64,000 nucleotides of DNA, taken from Clostridium algoriphilum (lineage in GTDB: Bacteria; Bacillota; Clostridia; Clostridiales; Clostridiaceae). Under the pieces are notes generated by a model. That model was given only the letters and a program-made list of their open reading frames with translations. It was not told the origin of the DNA and searched no databases. A program made the position numbers and the translations under genes. Below are positions 46,558 through 56,895 of this stretch, one piece after another (position 1 is the stretch's first letter; every line of letters begins with the position of its first letter). Location: NCBI RefSeq assembly GCF_020443705.1, contig NZ_JAIZZK010000003.1:186001-250000 (forward strand). The letters are read 5' to 3'.

Positions 46558-46612
46558 AATAGCTTTCAATTGTAAACTAAAATCAATGTTTAGTTTACAA
46601 TTTAAAGCTATT
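46558..46612. promoter_or_regulatory. BirA operator within an extended palindrome
   Basis: The core is TTGTAAAC (46570-46577), 15 bases, GTTTACAA (46593-46600), the Firmicute BirA site form. Symmetry continues outward through AATAGCTTT and AAAGCTATT, giving 24 paired bases per arm with one interruption. It lies 46-100 bases before bioY. Confidence 0.85.
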
Positions 46613-46684
46613 TAATAATTTAATATTTATTTGTGAGTTATTAGTGCGCTTATTTATTTACAACTTTTTATGTATCTATTTGCA

Positions 46685-46714
46685 TAAAAAAAGGATATCA
46701 TTTAAGACATCCTT
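46685..46714 (-). terminator. Terminator of clpB
   Basis: Minus-strand AAGGATGTC-TTAAAT-GATATCCTT (one G-U) followed by five or more T. Confidence 0.85.
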
Positions 46715-46740
46715 CTTCATAATTGCTGAGAATTAAATTA

Positions 46741-49338
46741 TTAAATTTTTTCTATAACAATTTGATCATCCTTGGCATCTACACCAATGATGGAACCATC
46801 ATTTATATCTCCCTTAATAATCTTCTTTGCAATAGATGTTTCTAAAACATTTTCAATATATCTCTTTAGTGGACGTGCTCCGTAAACTGGATCATACCCT
46901 TCAATGGCCATGAGCTCTTTAGCAGCCGTAGTTACTTTCATTGATATATTTTTATCTTTAAGCCTATTTTGAATATCTGCAAGGAATATATCAACTATAC
47001 CCTCTATTTCCTTTGTTTCTAAAGGCTTAAATAATATAATATCATCCAACCTATTTAGAAATTCTGGTTTAAATTTAGACTTTAATTCACTCATAACCCT
47101 ATCGCGGATACCCTTCTCTATACCTCCACTTTCTTTATTCTCTAAGAGATAGTTACTTCCGATATTTGAAGTCATAATTATTATGCAGTTTTTAAAGTCT
47201 ACAATTTTACCCTGATTATCAGTAAGCCTTCCATCATCTAATATCTGAAGAAATATATTAAACACATCTTCATGGGCTTTTTCTATTTCATCGAACAATA
47301 CTACACTATAAGGTTTGCGCCGTACAGCTTCCGTGAGCTGCCCACCCTCTTCATAACCCACATAACCTGGTGGTGCTCCTATAAGTCTTGATACAGAATA
47401 TTTTTCCATATACTCAGACATATCTATTCTTATTATATTGTCGCTTGACTCAAATAAAGTTTTAGCTAAGGTTTTAGCAAGTTCAGTTTTTCCAACACCA
47501 GTAGGTCCAAGGAATATGAATGAACCAATAGGTCTCTTGGGATCCTTCATACCAGCTCTTGCCCTTATTACTGCATTTGAAACCGCAGTTACTGCTTCTT
47601 TTTGACCAATTACACGCTTAGTTAGTTCATCTTCAAGTCTTAGAAGCTTTTGTCTTTCACCTTCTTCAAGATTTGTTACAGGTATACCAGTCCACTTTGA
47701 TACTATCTGAGCTATTTCCTTTTCGGTTACCTCTTCTTTAAGCATAGAAGTTTCATTATTTTTATGGATTTCTCCTTCTTTTTGTTTTATCTGGGCTTCT
47801 AGTTTTGGAATTACTCCATATTTTAGTTCTGCTACTTTATTTAAATCATATTCTCTTTCAGATTTTTCTATTTCTCCACGAGAAACATCTAACTCTGCTT
47901 TCAAATTTCTAATTTCAACTATCTTAGATTTTTCTTTTTCATATTTTGATGTCATTTCATTATCTTTATCTTTTAAATTACTTAACTCTTTATCAAGCAC
48001 TATGAGCCTCTTCTTTGAGGCCTCATCCTTTTCTTTAGATAGTGCCTTCTTTTCAATTTCTAATTGAAAAACCTTACGTTTAATCATGTCCATCTCAGTA
48101 GGCATACTATCTATATCAGTCCTTATCATAGCGCATGCTTCATCTATAAGGTCTATTGCCTTATCTGGAAGAAATCTTGCAGTAATATATCTATCCGAAA
48201 GTTTTGCTGCCGCAACGATTGCTGAATCATGAATTCTTATGCCGTGATATATTTCAAATTTTTCTTTAAGTCCTCTAAGTATTGATACAGAATCTTCCAC
48301 CGTAGGTTCCTCAATTGTTACTGGCTGGAACCTTCTCTCTAAGGCTTTATCTTTTTCTAAATATTTTCTATACTCATCAAAAGTAGTAGCCCCAATGCAG
48401 TGAAGACTTCCTCTTGCGAGAAGTGGTTTTATCATGTTGCCAGCATCCATAGAACCCTCTGATTTACCAGCTCCTACTATATTATGGATTTCATCTATAA
48501 ATAAAATTATTTTACCTTCACTAGTTTCTACTTCTTTAAGCACTGCTTTAAGTCTTTCTTCAAACTCACCTTTGAATTTAGCCCCAGCAATTAGAGCTCC
48601 CATATCCAAAGAAAATATTATCTTATTCTTAAGCCCTTCTGGTACATCTCCCTTTACAATTCTTTGGGCTAATCCTTCAACTATAGCAGTTTTGCCTACT
48701 CCAGGTTCTCCTATAAGTACTGGATTATTTTTAGTTCTTCTAGAAAGTATTCTTATTACTCTCCTAATTTCTTCATCTCTTCCAATTACTGGATCTAGTT
48801 TGTGTTTTTTTGCTTGTTCCACAAGGTTTGATCCGTATTTAACCAATGCCTCATAAGTACCTTCTGGATCAGGATTTTCTACTCTCTGGTTTCCTCTAAC
48901 TTTTGATAACACATTTAAAAATGCATCTCTAGTTATATTAAATTTCTTTAATATATCTGCAATCTCTTTAGTATTTACATCCATAAGACCAAGCATTACA
49001 TGTTCAACACTTATATAAGAATCTTTAAATTTTTTAATTTCTTGTTCTGCTTTTACAAAAACTTCTTCAAATCTCCTAGTTGCATAAACTGATCCATTAT
49101 CTGCACCACTTCCTGTAACTTTCGGCATCTTATCAATTGTTTTCTTAATTTCGGAATGTAGCTGAGTTATGTTCACTCCCATTTTACTAAATATATTAGG
49201 AATGAGTCCATCCTCTTGGGCTATAAGTGCTGCAAATAAATGTATTGTATCTACCTGTTGATGTTTATTTTTTACAGCGAGCAACTGAGCCTCGTTCAAT
49301 GATTGTTGAACCTTTACCGTTAATTTTTCTACATCCAT
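46741..49338 (-). CDS. clpB: ClpB disaggregase
   Basis: An 865-residue Hsp100 protein that, with DnaK, dissolves protein aggregates. An N-domain (about 1-145) precedes AAA-1 with GEPGVGKT, a long coiled-coil middle domain (about 405-530) that marks ClpB against ClpC, and AAA-2 with GPTGVGKT and [16 protein letters not shown]. No IGF/LGF ClpP-docking loop was noted. RBS AAAGGAGGG. The leader has a hairpin but neither CIRCE nor CtsR repeats. Confidence 0.96.
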   Translation of the reverse strand: MDVEKLTVKVQQSLNEAQLLAVKNKHQQVDTIHLFAALIAQEDGLIPNIFSKMGVNITQLHSEIKKTIDKMPKVTGSGADNGSVYATRRFEEVFVKAEQEIKKFKDSYISVEHVMLGLMDVNTKEIADILKKFNITRDAFLNVLSKVRGNQRVENPDPEGTYEALVKYGSNLVEQAKKHKLDPVIGRDEEIRRVIRILSRRTKNNPVLIGEPGVGKTAIVEGLAQRIVKGDVPEGLKNKIIFSLDMGALIAGAKFKGEFEERLKAVLKEVETSEGKIILFIDEIHNIVGAGKSEGSMDAGNMIKPLLARGSLHCIGATTFDEYRKYLEKDKALERRFQPVTIEEPTVEDSVSILRGLKEKFEIYHGIRIHDSAIVAAAKLSDRYITARFLPDKAIDLIDEACAMIRTDIDSMPTEMDMIKRKVFQLEIEKKALSKEKDEASKKRLIVLDKELSNLKDKDNEMTSKYEKEKSKIVEIRNLKAELDVSRGEIEKSEREYDLNKVAELKYGVIPKLEAQIKQKEGEIHKNNETSMLKEEVTEKEIAQIVSKWTGIPVTNLEEGERQKLLRLEDELTKRVIGQKEAVTAVSNAVIRARAGMKDPKRPIGSFIFLGPTGVGKTELAKTLAKTLFESSDNIIRIDMSEYMEKYSVSRLIGAPPGYVGYEEGGQLTEAVRRKPYSVVLFDEIEKAHEDVFNIFLQILDDGRLTDNQGKIVDFKNCIIIMTSNIGSNYLLENKESGGIEKGIRDRVMSELKSKFKPEFLNRLDDIILFKPLETKEIEGIVDIFLADIQNRLKDKNISMKVTTAAKELMAIEGYDPVYGARPLKRYIENVLETSIAKKIIKGDINDGSIIGVDAKDDQIVIEKI

Positions 49339-49365
49339 ATAAATAACCCTCCTTTAATATATAAG

Positions 49366-49409
49366 TTAATCACCATAGTAACTTATATTGTAAGTTCTTA
49401 TGGTGATTA
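49366..49409 (-). promoter_or_regulatory. Composite hairpin in the clpB leader
   Basis: TAATCACCATA and TATGGTGATTA outer arms with an inner AACTTA/TAAGTT pair, about 30 bases before the clpB RBS. It may be a heat-shock operator or RNA structure; not a CIRCE element. Confidence 0.45.
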
Positions 49410-49475
49410 TATTTAAGCGTTTTTAATTTTTTTAAAATGATTAGAACATTCTCTTAAAAAGCAATTTTTATATTA

Positions 49476-49778
49476 CTATTTAAGAACTGCCTGTGCTATT
49501 TTAACAAGTTGCTCTTTACTTAAGGCCTCTAAATATCTTTGACGTTCCATAAATGAGCACTCTTCTAAAAGTTTTCTTACTTTACGGGTTTCTATATAAA
49601 TACCCGAAAGCATTAGATCTTTGCTGTTCGTATCCATATAATGCCTTCTCCAAATGTTATAATATTTTGTTGAGGTACTTTCACTGTAGCCTTTATTTAT
49701 TAGTTTCATAATACCTGATTTTCTATCCTGCTTTTCAAAGCATTCGCAAAGTTTATATATTTTTTGAAGCATTATCAT
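49476..49778 (-). CDS. Hypothetical 100-residue protein
   Basis: Not recognised. Basic N-terminal half contains MKLINKGYSESTSTKYYNIW, with helix-turn-helix-like spacing, and the C-terminal half is helical and charged (KVRKLLEECSFMERQRYLEAL). No membrane segment or cysteine motif. Good RBS (AAGGAAAAG). It lies alone between clpB and an old-yellow-enzyme gene; a DNA-binding role is a guess only. Confidence 0.7.
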   Translation of the reverse strand: MIMLQKIYKLCECFEKQDRKSGIMKLINKGYSESTSTKYYNIWRRHYMDTNSKDLMLSGIYIETRKVRKLLEECSFMERQRYLEALSKEQLVKIAQAVLK

Positions 49779-49942
49779 CTTTCTTTTCCTTCCTTCTTAG
49801 GTAGCCAGGAAACATACAAAATAGAAGTTCCTTTTTATTTTATTTGTCCATATACGATTTCTATTCACCTTATATTATACCATATTTCAGCCTAAATAAA
49901 CGGACTTTATATACCATATGCTATTTTATTTAAAATATTTTA

Positions 49943-49979
49943 AATAAACCACCGATCATTTGTAAATCGGTGGTTTATT
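49943..49979 (-). terminator. Terminator of old-yellow-enzyme gene 2 (bidirectional shape)
   Basis: AATAAACCACCGAT and ATCGGTGGTTTATT, 14 bp perfect, around nine bases. Confidence 0.75.
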
Positions 49980-50041
49980 ACTCCAATGTATCTTTTTTAT
50001 TTATTTTTAAAACTATTAATCTTTATAATAAATCTTAATAC

Positions 50042-51034
50042 TTATTTTAAGCTTTTAATAGCTTCTTTAGCCCATTTTGAATCCTTATAAATGGCTCTCG
50101 CTACACCAATAAGATCAGCTTTTCCAGAAGATAAAAGTTTTTCAGCAGCAGAAACCTCTGTAATTCCACCTGTAAGTAAAACTGGAATCGACACAACTTC
50201 CTTAATGGCCTGAGATAACGGTGAAAAATAACCTTGACTAGTATTTCCTGGAAGACTATATCTACAAAACCCTCCAGATATATCAAGAAGATCTACACCT
50301 GCTTTTTCAAAAGCTACTGCTGCAATTCTGCTATCTTCAATTGTAATTCCACCCTCCATATTATCCGTAGCACCTAACCTAAGAAGAATTGGAAAATCGT
50401 CTCCAACAACATCACGTACTACTTTAATAATGTCTAAGTGGATTTTAATTCTGCCAAATAAATCTCCACCATACTCGTCGGTCCTTTTGTTAGTTAGAGG
50501 AGAGAAAAATTGGTTTAGGAGATATCCGTGAGCAGAATGAATCTCTACGCCATCAAATCCAGCTTCTTTAACACGCCTTGCAGCATCTTTAAATTCCAAA
50601 ATTATATCTTTAATTTCTTCTTTTGTAAGTTCCTTTGGTACATTACTTGTACACGGATTAGCAATAGATGATGGACCTACTGGATCTAATCCCGTAACAC
50701 TTTTACTTGCTGCACTTCCAGCATGATTCATTTGCATTACCGCTTTAGATCCATTTTTATGAATAATACTCGCAAGTTTTGTTAATTCTTCTACCATGCT
50801 ATCATCTGCCACTGAAAGCTGCCTTTCACTAGCCTTTCCTTTAGATGTAATAAAACTATGTTCTATAATAATAAGTGAAATATATCCACCCATAGACTTT
50901 TCATCATAATAATCTAATATATCTTTACTGACCTTTCCATCTTGTTCTGATTTTGATGTAGCCATGGGTGGCATAACCAACCTATTATTTAATTTTAACT
51001 TACAATTTTCTAATGGTTTGAGCAAATATGACAT
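50042..51034 (-). CDS. Old-yellow-enzyme-family NADH:flavin oxidoreductase 2
   Basis: A 330-residue FMN TIM barrel: LNNRLVMPPMATSK, QMNHAGSAA, GFDGVEIHSAHGYLLNQFFS, TDEYGGDLFGRI and VLLTGGITE phosphate-binding loop. It lacks the Cys tail of the paralogue at 18037. Likely a reductase of enones, nitro compounds or similar; substrate unknown. RBS TGGAGG. A perfect palindrome (51123-51138) lies upstream. Confidence 0.88.
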   Translation of the reverse strand: MSYLLKPLENCKLKLNNRLVMPPMATSKSEQDGKVSKDILDYYDEKSMGGYISLIIIEHSFITSKGKASERQLSVADDSMVEELTKLASIIHKNGSKAVMQMNHAGSAASKSVTGLDPVGPSSIANPCTSNVPKELTKEEIKDIILEFKDAARRVKEAGFDGVEIHSAHGYLLNQFFSPLTNKRTDEYGGDLFGRIKIHLDIIKVVRDVVGDDFPILLRLGATDNMEGGITIEDSRIAAVAFEKAGVDLLDISGGFCRYSLPGNTSQGYFSPLSQAIKEVVSIPVLLTGGITEVSAAEKLLSSGKADLIGVARAIYKDSKWAKEAIKSLK

Positions 51035-51122
51035 TCTATTACCTCCACATAATTAATTATTTTATTATTAATCTAGCTAAAAACCCAATTTATAAGCATT
51101 TTAAAATATGTACCGTGTTAAC

Positions 51123-51138
51123 ATTAGTTTAAACTAAT
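51123..51138. promoter_or_regulatory. Perfect 16-bp palindrome upstream of oxidoreductase 2
   Basis: ATTAGTTTAAACTAAT, about 90 bases before the start codon. Typical size for a TetR/MarR-type operator; the regulator is not adjacent. Confidence 0.4.
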
Positions 51139-51234
51139 TTTACTACAGTATAATCCTTATTTCTCTTTAATTCTATGAAAAAGTATAAAGTTACTAATTC
51201 CTTAACATATGTCTATAAATTTTTTAATTTATTT

Positions 51235-51276
51235 AAATAAAAAAATTCTATAATAACTTAATTCAAGTTGTTATAG
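51235..51276 (-). terminator. Terminator of the rhomboid gene
   Basis: Minus-strand CTATAACAACTT and AAGTTATTATAG (one mismatch) around five bases, followed by AATTTTTTT. The region 51035-51388 holds this, the palindrome and no gene. Confidence 0.7.
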
Positions 51277-51388
51277 GAATAGTATTTTTATATTATTAAT
51301 TATTGCCTATGACCTGTAAGAGTTTTTCAGCACCCTTACTGCTTACTTCAATTATAGATTTTCTTAATAATACATAATATTATGTTAA

Positions 51389-51985
51389 TTAAATCATATT
51401 TTTATTTTTGTATGTATCTTTCTTATGTTTAATTTTAAAAGCAAATAATGCTCCGCAAACTCCACCTATAATATGTGCAAATTGAGAGATATTATCCTGA
51501 GAAAAAGCTCCTGAAAAAATCTCTCTACCGATGAATACAAAAAATACGATAATCAAAGTGAGTGGAATTTTTCCTTTCTCAGCATTTGTAAATGAGCTTA
51601 AAATAATAAACATATATACAATGCCACTTGCACCTAATAGTGCATCACTCGAAAAAATCGTATTTATCAGACCTGTAACTAAAGCTGTTACGAGTATTAA
51701 TTGCACTAAAACTTTTGAACCATACTTTTCTTCGAGCATTGGTCCAATTATTAAAATTATTATAAAATTACCTGAAAAGTGATTCCAATTAGCATGACCC
51801 AATATATAAGAAAAAAGCCTTATATATTGCATCGGATCTAAAAAAGAAGTTCTATAATTAGAAAATATCACTTTATTCAAAATACCATTTGTTAAATAAC
51901 TTAGTAGATAGCAAACAAGAGCTAACCCAGTAAAAGTTAATATAATTGGTGAATTATATTGTATTTTCTTTAGTTTCTGAAGCAT
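51389..51985 (-). CDS. Rhomboid-family intramembrane serine protease
   Basis: A 198-residue six-helix membrane protein. GHANWNHFSGNF is the family's TM2 motif, GASG in LLGASGIVYMF supplies the catalytic Ser, and HIIGGVCGALF the catalytic His. Substrates unknown. ATG at 51985 has GGAGG eight bases upstream and is preferred to the frame opening at 52000. Confidence 0.9.
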   Translation of the reverse strand: MLQKLKKIQYNSPIILTFTGLALVCYLLSYLTNGILNKVIFSNYRTSFLDPMQYIRLFSYILGHANWNHFSGNFIIILIIGPMLEEKYGSKVLVQLILVTALVTGLINTIFSSDALLGASGIVYMFIILSSFTNAEKGKIPLTLIIVFFVFIGREIFSGAFSQDNISQFAHIIGGVCGALFAFKIKHKKDTYKNKNMI

Positions 51986-52012
51986 TTCTTTATCCTCCAT
52001 TTTTGTTCTTAA

Positions 52013-53020
52013 TTAAATAAACTTTCTTAACCTTTCCTTTGTTTTTAAATCAGCAAAGGCTGCATCAACACTATTATAATATACTTGCTTATACTCATCT
52101 AAAGTAATGTTAAAATACTTAAATATTACTTGACATTCCTTAGTCATATTTGTATCTGATACAGTTCTATTGTCAGTATTAACTGTTACCCTTATTCTAT
52201 CATTAAAAAAATTGTAAAATGGGTGGTTTTCATAAGTATCTATTGCTTTAGTCTGAATGTTACTTGTTAAACACATTTCAAGAGTAATTTTCTTATCTTT
52301 TACAATATTATAGGCTTCTATGCAGTCCTTTATAAATACTCCATGGCCAATTCTTTCTGCGCCCAACATTTCTACTGCTTCAAGGACATTTTTACCTATT
52401 CCTGTTTCACCTGCATGGATAGTTACTCTATACCCGTATTCTCTAGCTATTGCTATAGGTTCTATAAACTTATTACAAAAGCCTTCTCCTTCGGCTCCAC
52501 ATAAATCTACTGCGACTACACCCTTCCCTAGATATTTCTTTCCAGCTTCCACAACCTCTAACGCATTGCCCGCAGACATAAACCTCATGCAACAGAGTAT
52601 TACATTGCCTCTTATATCATATTTTTCTTCTGCTTGCCTAATTCCAAGTATTACACTCTCTATAATCTCGCAAACACTTAACCCTTTAGTTATATGAAGT
52701 AATGGTGCAAATCTAACTTCAATGTATTTAACATTTTCTTTTGCAGAGTCCTCAAGAAGTTCATATGTAATTCTCCTTAAACTTTCTTTGGATTGCATTA
52801 CTAAATTTGGTATTTCAAATCTTTTTAAATACTCATCGAGTGACTTACATTCTTCTGGGGCAGTAACTTCTTTTCTAATATTGTAAGCATCATAAAACGG
52901 TATACTTATCCCCTCTTCCTTTGCTATATCAATTATGGTTTCTGGTCTTAAACTGCCATCTAAATGGCAATGTAACTCAATTTTAGGTAGCTCTTCATAT
53001 TCTATACTACTATATTTCAT
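52013..53020 (-). CDS. add: Adenosine deaminase
   Basis: A 335-residue metal-dependent deaminase converting adenosine to inosine. It has zinc-binding HCHLDGSL, the TIHAGETG motif (catalytic Glu and His), ERIGHG and NTDNRTVS, which takes the place of the usual NTDDP. ATG at 53020 has TTGGAGG; the in-frame ATG at 53071 is weaker. The Asn-Arg after NTD departs from the common Asp-Asp/Pro, while the Asp ligand itself is kept. Confidence 0.9.
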   Translation of the reverse strand: MKYSSIEYEELPKIELHCHLDGSLRPETIIDIAKEEGISIPFYDAYNIRKEVTAPEECKSLDEYLKRFEIPNLVMQSKESLRRITYELLEDSAKENVKYIEVRFAPLLHITKGLSVCEIIESVILGIRQAEEKYDIRGNVILCCMRFMSAGNALEVVEAGKKYLGKGVVAVDLCGAEGEGFCNKFIEPIAIAREYGYRVTIHAGETGIGKNVLEAVEMLGAERIGHGVFIKDCIEAYNIVKDKKITLEMCLTSNIQTKAIDTYENHPFYNFFNDRIRVTVNTDNRTVSDTNMTKECQVIFKYFNITLDEYKQVYYNSVDAAFADLKTKERLRKFI

Positions 53021-53101
53021 ATTAACCTCCAATTTAAATTTGTTAACCTGTATCCTATTCATTAAATACATTAACTAGTTTTTACTTTTGACCCTTATAT
53101 C

Positions 53102-54088
53102 TTAATACCTCAATACAACTATCACAATCATAGATGCAAAGTATATAGTTAATGGAATATATTGTATTGTTTTTATATTTCCATTACCTTCATTTCTTAC
53201 TAGGTAATCCTTTTTAACTGGTTCTATTTCGACCTTTTCCTCAATGCATTCTTTTAATTTTCTTAGGTTTATATATAACATTGCGCCTCCAATTAAAAGG
53301 AATATTAAAGCTCTTAGAAAAACCACAAGAAAGCTAGCATTCATAACATCTGCTGCGGCCGCTGCTTGCGAAGGATCAATCACACCATTATTTGTACCAG
53401 TATTTATAACCTTTGTGTAATTCATTGCAATCTTGCTAATGATAAAAGAGATTGCATTATTTGCTGCATGAAGTGTCATACTTCCTACAATTGAACCTGT
53501 ATGTTCCCTTACCTTTAAAAGAATGAGCCCTAAAAACATTACGTAAATAATTTGCATTACATTACCATGAAATGTAGCAAATATTAATGTTATTATGATA
53601 TATTTTACTTTTTTATTTACACCTTCATAAGCATCTAAAAAAATCCCCCTGAAAAACACTTCTTCAAAAAATGCTGGAAGTAAAACCACTACAATTAAAC
53701 CTAATAGTAATGAGCTACTATTTAGCAAATTAGATATTTGCATACTATCTTTTATTGCAACGGGAAATAACTTCATGCTTACAGAATTAATACCCACTGC
53801 AAAAATATAAGTACCGACTGCTACTAACATAATTAAATAAACTTGCTTTACAGATATTTTCTTTATTACCATTACCTTATTAAAAGGTATTTTAATAATT
53901 TTACAATACAATAGAGCAATTCCCCCAAGTGTTATAACAGTTGTACCTCCAGAGAGCAGTAATGAGATGTCTCCACTTATTGAGCCCTTTAATTTCAAAA
54001 ATATATTTGCTAGTGAAGGCACAAATATAAATAACAGTAAGGCTACTAATAATAATATATTAGCCAATAGTATTTTTTTACTTTTCAT
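53102..54088 (-). CDS. CPBP-family intramembrane metalloprotease
   Basis: A 328-residue protein with about eight membrane helices. The CPBP/Abi motif 1 EEVFFRGIF (Glu-Glu and Arg), motif 2 FATFHGN and motif 3 TLHAANNAI with catalytic His and Asn are all present. Targets unknown. RBS AAGGAG. Confidence 0.88.
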   Translation of the reverse strand: MKSKKILLANILLLVALLLFIFVPSLANIFLKLKGSISGDISLLLSGGTTVITLGGIALLYCKIIKIPFNKVMVIKKISVKQVYLIMLVAVGTYIFAVGINSVSMKLFPVAIKDSMQISNLLNSSSLLLGLIVVVLLPAFFEEVFFRGIFLDAYEGVNKKVKYIIITLIFATFHGNVMQIIYVMFLGLILLKVREHTGSIVGSMTLHAANNAISFIISKIAMNYTKVINTGTNNGVIDPSQAAAAADVMNASFLVVFLRALIFLLIGGAMLYINLRKLKECIEEKVEIEPVKKDYLVRNEGNGNIKTIQYIPLTIYFASMIVIVVLRY

Positions 54089-54267
54089 AAGTTTTCTCCT
54101 TAAAATATAAAATTTTCTTAATATTAATACTTGTTCTTTAGATACACCTTTTACTGTAATTTTATTACTCCTTAATATATGATAATCTAATCACTAATAA
54201 TAATCAAATGCAATCAATAATTTTGAATCTTTTACTGGGATTTTAGTTTTACTCAAGGCATAAAACT

Positions 54268-54304
54268 CCCCCAATCATAGTTTTATTTATGCTAGAATTG
54301 GGGG
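54268..54304 (-). terminator. Terminator of the prkA-yhbH-spoVR operon
   Basis: Minus-strand CCCCCAAT and ATTGGGGG around 21 bases that can pair further (TCTAG/CTATG), followed by AGTTTTATG. Confidence 0.7.
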
Positions 54305-54343
54305 CAATTTTATAATGTCTATTTACAGTATAGTGTTATTCTA

Positions 54344-55711
54344 TTATATTTTCGCTGCCATCTTCGTGTCATCACATATAATGCTAATTTCATTTCCAAG
54401 TTGTGTTGTTTTTAAGGTTACAGTATGACCCCATAACTCATATATATACTTTAATGTAGCTTCTGCATAAGCAGTATTTAATTCTCGCCCATCATAAACA
54501 TGCTCTAAATTTAATGTTTTGTCCTTTTGTGACATTTCTATTACCCTAATAAGTGGGATACTACCTACCCCACAAGAACTAGCTAATGTATTTCTAATAC
54601 TTTTAAAGCCATTATCATCAGCCACTTCTTTAACTACATAATTTCCATCCTTCGCAGCATATTCAAATAAATTAAGTTCTTCACATAATTCATGAGTTAA
54701 ATACTTTCTTAAAAATGATTCATCTCGTTCGATTGCCCTAACTTCAAATATTTTATCTTTTCCGTATTTTTTTAATATATCCTCGAACATCTTAAAGCCA
54801 ATGAAATATGGATTTATGGATCCGAAACCAGGAGCTATGACATCATTATGACGCTTGATAAATTCCAAGTATAGTTCATCTGGTAAATTCAATTTCTTTA
54901 ATATATTATAATGCCAAAAGCTAGCCCAGCCTTCATTCATTATTTTCGTTTCAATCTGAGGCAAGAAATACGAAGTTTCTTGTCGTACAATTTCTAATAA
55001 ACTTTTTTCCCATTCCTCTATGTCACCGTGTTTTATTATAAAATATAGAATATCATCCTCTGGTTCTATTGGTATTTTATTTATTTCTGGAAATTCCAGT
55101 TTTACATATGGTTCCAAATTACTATGAACCTTACTGTTGTTTTTATAATTTTCTAAAATTCTTTGCTTTAAAACTTCGTCGGGTATTCTCTTTTCTCCAA
55201 CAACTCTAGATGTTTGAAGCTTTATGGCATGGGCTGCATCCAATATTCTCTCTACCTTTTCGTAGCCTATACTTGGATCATTTATAAAACTTCTAACCTT
55301 GTCTGCATGAAATTTAAACATCTCCACAGTATGCTCAGCTTTAGTACCTTCCTTAAAGAGTCTGTTATTCTTAAAAAAGTCATTATGACCATAAACATGA
55401 GCTATAGTTAATATCTGTAATAAAAGTGTATTTTCCTTCATCAAATATGCTAAACAAGGATCCGAGTTTATAACCATCTCATAAGGTAACCCACTTAAAT
55501 TGTATTTATATGTCGTACTATTTTTTTCATAAGATTTACCAAAGCTCCAGTGGGGATAACTTGAAGGCATCCCAAGATAAGATTCATAAGCTAGCATATC
55601 TTTATATCCAATTATCTCAAATTCTTGAGGATAGTAATTAAGTCCTATTTCATTTACTATAACCTCAATTCTTTCATTCCAATTTTCTAACTCCTTTACG
55701 GTAAACCCCAA
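54344..55711 (-). CDS. spoVR: SpoVR-like protein
   Basis: A 455-residue SpoVR homologue. Its early segments are LNYYPQEFEIIGYKDMLAYESY and SYPHWSFGKSYE (given in part: YPQEFEII, PHWSFGKSYE). The VYGHNDFFKNN His-containing stretch and EGWASFWHYNI are conserved in the family. It is linked to spore cortex formation in Bacillus. TTG at 55711 has AGAGGTG eight bases upstream and is chosen; an in-frame ATG at 55732 overlaps yhbH and lacks an RBS. Confidence 0.9.
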   Translation of the reverse strand: MGFTVKELENWNERIEVIVNEIGLNYYPQEFEIIGYKDMLAYESYLGMPSSYPHWSFGKSYEKNSTTYKYNLSGLPYEMVINSDPCLAYLMKENTLLLQILTIAHVYGHNDFFKNNRLFKEGTKAEHTVEMFKFHADKVRSFINDPSIGYEKVERILDAAHAIKLQTSRVVGEKRIPDEVLKQRILENYKNNSKVHSNLEPYVKLEFPEINKIPIEPEDDILYFIIKHGDIEEWEKSLLEIVRQETSYFLPQIETKIMNEGWASFWHYNILKKLNLPDELYLEFIKRHNDVIAPGFGSINPYFIGFKMFEDILKKYGKDKIFEVRAIERDESFLRKYLTHELCEELNLFEYAAKDGNYVVKEVADDNGFKSIRNTLASSCGVGSIPLIRVIEMSQKDKTLNLEHVYDGRELNTAYAEATLKYIYELWGHTVTLKTTQLGNEISIICDDTKMAAKI

Positions 55712-55718
55712 AGCGATA

Positions 55719-56891
55719 TCACCTCTCTCCATCTTTTTGTAGCATATATTTAAGACCTTTCCACAAATCCTGTTTTTGCTTTATTTCCACTGAAAGAAAG
55801 TTTTTATTAAGTATACCCTTTGAAAAAACATCTTTCATAGAATAAGAATAGTAACTCTTCATAAGCTCGGCATAACCAAATAAATTGCTTACTTCACAAA
55901 TATTTTTTGCAGCCTTTATGGCTTTTTCATTGTCTTCGGTCCAGTTGTCTCCATCGCTAACATAAAAAACATACACATTCCAATTATCAGGATTATATCT
56001 CTTATCAATTATTTCTAAAGCTTTATTTAATCCACTAGAAATATACGTGCCACCCGATTCCACTTTATGAAAAAAATCAACTTCATTTACCTCCTGGGCA
56101 ACAGTTGTATGTGCAATAAAACTAACCTCAACATTTGAATATTTAGACTGAATAAATTGAGATAGTACAAAAAAGAATGAACGTGCTAAATACTTTTTTG
56201 TGGTGTCCATTGATCCCGATACATCCATTACACATAAAATAACCGCATTTGATTCTCTCTTTAAGACCTTCTTTATCCTATGATATCTCAAATCTTCATT
56301 TTTAAAGGGCAATTTTTCAGTTTTTCCATCCTCTGTTGCTTCCATTAAAGCTTTATTTTTCGCCTGTTGCCTTTTAATTTTCTCGGCCACTGTTCTTTTT
56401 TTAGCGAGGCGTGGATTAATACCATGTTTTTGGTACCCTGCTCTTTTAATACCATTCTCCGATAAAATTTCTGAAAACTTTTTTTTATCAATATCTGGAA
56501 GCTCTAAATCCTCTAATAGATAATTTAGTGCATCTTCAAGTGTTATTTCGGTTTCATAAATATCTTCTCCTTCTTTATCACCTGCTTTAGCTCCACCTTT
56601 TCCTTCCCCTTCAGCCTTTTCTTTACCTATGACTTGATCTCTTTTTTCGCTGCCGTCACCACTTCCGACTCCACTCTTATTTTTCCCAAAAATAAATTCA
56701 TATTCCTTTAGACCTCTTATTGGTATCTTAATTTTCTTATCCTTACTTTGCCCTATAATACTTTCTTCTGACAATATGTCTCCCAGATTTTCTTTAATAG
56801 ATTTCTCAACTAGCTGCCGATGCCGCCTTCTATCTTCGGAAGCTCTATCATGCTCAATGGGAGTAACGTTATAGTCCCTAAATATTGCCAT
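55719..56891 (-). CDS. yhbH: YhbH/DUF444 VWA-domain protein
   Basis: A 390-residue protein. It has the N-terminal [23 protein letters not shown] signature (in part: [12 protein letters not shown]), a Gly/Lys-rich low-complexity stretch (about 70-105), and a VWA-like domain with metal site DVSGSM near 223. ATG at 56891 has GGAAGG at eight bases. It lies between prkA and spoVR, its usual partners in sporulation or nutrient stress. Confidence 0.92.
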   Translation of the reverse strand: MAIFRDYNVTPIEHDRASEDRRRHRQLVEKSIKENLGDILSEESIIGQSKDKKIKIPIRGLKEYEFIFGKNKSGVGSGDGSEKRDQVIGKEKAEGEGKGGAKAGDKEGEDIYETEITLEDALNYLLEDLELPDIDKKKFSEILSENGIKRAGYQKHGINPRLAKKRTVAEKIKRQQAKNKALMEATEDGKTEKLPFKNEDLRYHRIKKVLKRESNAVILCVMDVSGSMDTTKKYLARSFFFVLSQFIQSKYSNVEVSFIAHTTVAQEVNEVDFFHKVESGGTYISSGLNKALEIIDKRYNPDNWNVYVFYVSDGDNWTEDNEKAIKAAKNICEVSNLFGYAELMKSYYSYSMKDVFSKGILNKNFLSVEIKQKQDLWKGLKYMLQKDGER

Positions 56892-56895
56892 GCGT

